This document shows positions 61,414 through 64,000 of a stretch of 64,000 nt of DNA, in pieces. Where the stretch lies: assembly GCA_050084515.1 (NCBI GenBank), contig CM114273.1, forward strand, positions 27,900,001-27,964,000, read 5' to 3'. Positions within the stretch are counted from its first letter, which is position 1; every line of letters begins with the position of its first letter. The notes beneath the pieces are model-generated. The model saw only the letters and a program-made list of their open reading frames with translations. It did no database searches and was not told the origin of the DNA. Source of the DNA: Blasia pusilla. Lineage: Eukaryota > Marchantiophyta > Marchantiopsida > Blasiales. A program made the position numbers and the translations under genes.

Positions 61414-62063
61414 TGAGAAAATGATTGACCAGCAGAAGTATCTCCTTGTACAAAGTCAGAGCTAGCATCAGCTAGACCATCAGCAAATCAGTTCCTATCT
61501 CTATTGCCGAATCAGAGCCCTACCATGATATGACTCTTCTTACTATCTAAGAGATACTAAAAAGAATTCTACACAGTCACACCTTGCACTCACACTACAG
61601 GTCTTCACATGTCACTAGCTCAGAGATCAGACATGGCTCACCATTGAGCACAAACAATCTCCATCAGCATACTAGACAAAACAACTTGCCTTCCAGTGAA
61701 ACTCTAGCAAGCACAGCAATTAGCCTCAATCTCCTCTTCATACTTGCCCATCACTCTGCAGCAGGACCAAGAGCCTCAGGAGTCCTCACCAAAAGTGTGC
61801 ATGCTGTAAAATTTACTTATGCTCCCTAAATAGAGACATTATATACATGAGGGTGAGTATTTCTGGCCCTTAGATCTTCTTGAACGGATCCATATCCTAC
61901 ATAACAGATGGTGACTAGTCCTAAGTCGAGAATTGTCCTAATTCAAGATTCCTAAAAATTAGAGGAACACTAAATTATCTCTAATTAACTAAATTAATAT
62001 CTAATTAAATTAGTATTTGACTAACTCTCTTAAGTATGGACTATATTAGATATTAACTAAACA
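61414..62063 (-). repeat. 5' LTR of copia element 2, 650 bp
   Basis: Complete LTR. On the minus strand it starts TGTTTAGTTAATATC and ends CATTTTCTCA; next comes GGTTATGGGCCC, in which the gag ATG lies only a few bases from the LTR. The TATATA-containing ATTATATACATGAGGG (plus, about 61846) is a likely promoter element (TATATAAT on the minus strand). It lies directly upstream of the pTAC6-like gene, in the opposite orientation. Confidence 0.9.
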
Positions 62064-62254
62064 GTCCTAATTAGTCACCGCAATTCCTCTCTAAAGGGTT
62101 TTGAGAACTCCGAGATTATCCTCAAGGGTTTGAGAACTCTGAGAGTAGGAGCGACGGGAAGGAATCGGAATTGGAAGGGATTGAGAGAGGAAACATCAGG
62201 AGATGAAAGTTCTGATGGAATTGATTTGAAAGACACAGTGAAAGAGGCGGAGCG
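62064..62254 (+). promoter_or_regulatory. Remaining upstream DNA/5' UTR of the pTAC6-like gene
   Basis: Only 191 bp separate the copia LTR from the start codon. The segment has a duplicated GGGTTTTGAGAACTCCGAGA / GGGTTTGAGAACTCTGAGA and a purine-rich leader typical of plant 5' UTRs. No obvious TATA box lies within it, so the promoter is either TATA-less or partly in the LTR. Confidence 0.5.
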
Positions 62255-63876
62255 ATGGCGTGCGGTTGTCCTCACGGCGCAGCCATGAATCATTCAGTGG
62301 TGTTGAAAGCACATAAGAGCAATTTCTTGAGCGTGAGATCATTGCCCTGTCGATTGCGAAGCAGTGTCCAGCAGCAGCAGCAGCGAAAATTGGATGTTCG
62401 CATGACGGGAGTAGCTCGTTCTGCCACAATTCCACATTTAGGGTTGGTAAGCCAGAGTCATGGCGCGACATACGCTTGTCGGAGTAGACGAGCGGGTGAT
62501 CGCAGTTCGAGGCGGCCCAGGCTGAGGGTCCAGGTGGACGATTTTGAAATGGAAGACGAAGTGGATTTCGAAGGCGATAGGCCTGAACTCGGAGAGGACG
62601 ACGAAGAGGATATGAGGGATTACGAAACCGAATATGAGTCTCCAATCGGCTACACAATGATGCAAGGAGGTCAGTTCGTAAGTTTCGTGCTCTGAGGACG
62701 CCACGACTCATCTGGAGCCATGTTCTGCCTGTGATAGACGTTCATCCAGTAATTGCAGGCTTTTTTGTTCTGATGAACACCTGTGCTTTGAATCCAGAGA
62801 GCGAGTCTTTCGTGAATACCGAGGGAGAGGAGGAGGAGACCGTTGTGGACTGGAAAATAAACGAGGAAGAATTCCACAAACTGAGCTTGTTGTCTTGTGA
62901 CTTCTTCATACGGAAGTTTCCAGACCCAGACAACGACGTCTACGATTTCCGAGAGGTTTGTAGCGAAGCCCTTTTCCAGTGCAGTGAAAAGATGAATTAG
63001 ATTCGTAGGTGGAGAAGCAATTGAAGGAATTCCGCAATCATGAGCAACCTTCTTCCTCGAAGAAATTAGCTGTTAAACTTTGAAGATTGCGACTAGGGTG
63101 TTCTCAAGATAGAAGCAAGAGCAACTTCAAACTCATTGGGAGATGTGTGGAACACAATGAACATTTATTACGGAAGTAAAGCGTGGCGCTGTGGTTATTG
63201 GAATCTTGTTTGAAAAGTCGTTCATTTGTCGATGGCAGCTGAACAGAAAGTTGTGTCACGACTGTTGTTTCAGATGTATGTGACTCCTCCAGACACAGAT
63301 ATCTATTCTATTCCGAAGGTTGTGGGCACCATGCCCAAGAAGGTGTGTGTCTGAACTTCGTGAGATACAATGAGTGGCAAATTATACAACTGGCGAAACT
63401 GGCTAGCACTCTCAAGAGCCATGTAGAGATGTCTTACAGGAAAGGAAATCAGCACGCTATCTCTTGGCCAGCAGTATGTTCCTGGTCTTGATTTCTCTTA
63501 TTGACTCGTGGAATGAGGCATCATCTGAAAACGACTTGGCGTATGTTCTTCATCCAACCATCTCACCTATATCTGCCCTTGATCTCTCTCTGCCTGCCCA
63601 AGAGATTTACGAAATATATTTCCACGAATGCAATCGTTCACTTGATTACTTTTAGATCCCACACTTTATTATTTGAGATTGAGTGAGATAACTCTATTTC
63701 GTGTGATGCGTATTCCTTGCTGTCGTTCTTGTCGCTGATGGAATGGATTTGTCACCTCTTTTTTGGAGCAGCCAGTGCGGTGTATGTCAAGCAAATACGA
63801 GTACATACACACATCCGAACCGCCAGTAGATGAGCCACGTGCTCCCCTTTACAAAACCGAAATGGAGTGCATGAAG
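62255..63876 (+). CDS. Plastid protein resembling pTAC6/PAP8, 5' part (runs off the window)
   Basis: Exons: 62255-62669, 62759-62955, 63274-63342 and 63772-63876, followed by a GT donor (GTACAC). Phases agree, giving 262 codons before the window ends. The Ser/Arg-rich, acidic-poor N-terminus fits a chloroplast transit peptide. Next comes an acidic stretch (EMEDEVDFEGDRPELGEDDE). The conserved part reads NTEGEEEETVVDWKINEEEF, HKLSLLSCDFFIRKFPDPDN, VYDFREMYVTPPDTDIYSIP and PPVDEPRAPLYKTEMECMK. I associate these blocks with pTAC6/PAP8, a plant-specific subunit of the plastid-encoded RNA polymerase complex needed for chloroplast development. The name is from memory of the family, so treat it as probable. 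The first donor (GAG then GTCAGT) was preferred to a stronger-looking one 8 bp on because only it keeps the frame. Confidence 0.75.
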
Positions 63877-64000
63877 GTACACTTTCCAAGGAGTATCTTG
63901 CGTACAAACAGTAAAAACTAGCTATCTGCTTTTCTTTGCAAAAGAAATTTGTTTTGATATCATGTAAGACATGCTCACCCGCCCCCGTCTTTAGTCTTGG

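Larger units (their letters stand above)
55609..62063 (-). mobile_element. Ty1/copia retrotransposon with two LTRs, hosting a nested solo LTR
   Basis: 5' LTR 61414-62063 and 3' LTR 55609-57316 (about 670 bp once the nested insertion is removed) align over their length with perhaps 5-8% difference. On the minus strand they start TGTT and end CA. A polypurine tract AAGAGGGAG immediately precedes the 3' LTR (57317-57333). GTCC flanks both outer ends (55605-55608 and 62064-62067), a probable remnant of the target duplication. The coding region carries stops and frameshifts. It separates the NEMP and pTAC6-like genes. Confidence 0.9.

Overview
This window looks like nuclear DNA of a streptophyte plant. 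It holds three intron-containing host genes with plant-type products and GT-AG introns: an ESCRT-III SNF7/VPS32 gene (37822-39664, plus), a plant nuclear-envelope NEMP/PNET2-like gene (49314-53886, minus), and the 5' part of a plastid protein gene that most resembles pTAC6/PAP8 (62255 to beyond 63876, plus). Introns are short (about 50-550 bp) and the rest is dense with decayed transposons. I favour a seed-free lineage (bryophyte, lycophyte or relative), but that is only an inference.

Layout. 1-23.5 kb is a graveyard of Ty3/gypsy elements and of one LTR-like repeat family present in seven pieces in both orientations. Two gypsy copies (about 1.3-4.7 kb and 16.8-21.0 kb, both minus) carry a DNA cytosine-5 methyltransferase domain of DNMT3 type upstream of reverse transcriptase. 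The second copy also ends in a PHD finger after integrase. 25.4-26.8 kb is a non-autonomous Helitron. 29.6-33.5 kb is a Helitron with a broken Pif1-like helicase. 33.6-34.76 kb is a long imperfect inverted repeat, with a further direct copy to 35.4 kb. 10.5-11.4, 28.7-29.15 and 40.8-41.7 kb are three tails of a non-LTR element with a zinc-knuckle and endonuclease-like domain; the third is an uninterrupted 308-residue frame. 42.2-47.2 kb is a decayed Ty1/copia element (plus). 55.6-62.1 kb is a younger copia element (minus) with both LTRs; one LTR is split by a solo LTR flanked by a perfect 5-bp target duplication.

How it fits together. The host genes form two small islands. NEMP and the pTAC6-like gene are divergent neighbours, and the copia element sits between them, ending about 190 bp before the pTAC6-like start codon. 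Everything else is mobile DNA.

The most interesting system is the gypsy lineage that combines a cytosine methyltransferase with a C-terminal PHD finger, that is, a possible DNA-methylation writer and a chromatin reader on one retrotransposon. Both copies here are pseudogenes with in-frame stops. However, the catalytic motifs are spread between the two copies and can be read directly: DLFGG in copy A, PCQ in copy B, and ENV plus the C-terminal motifs in both.
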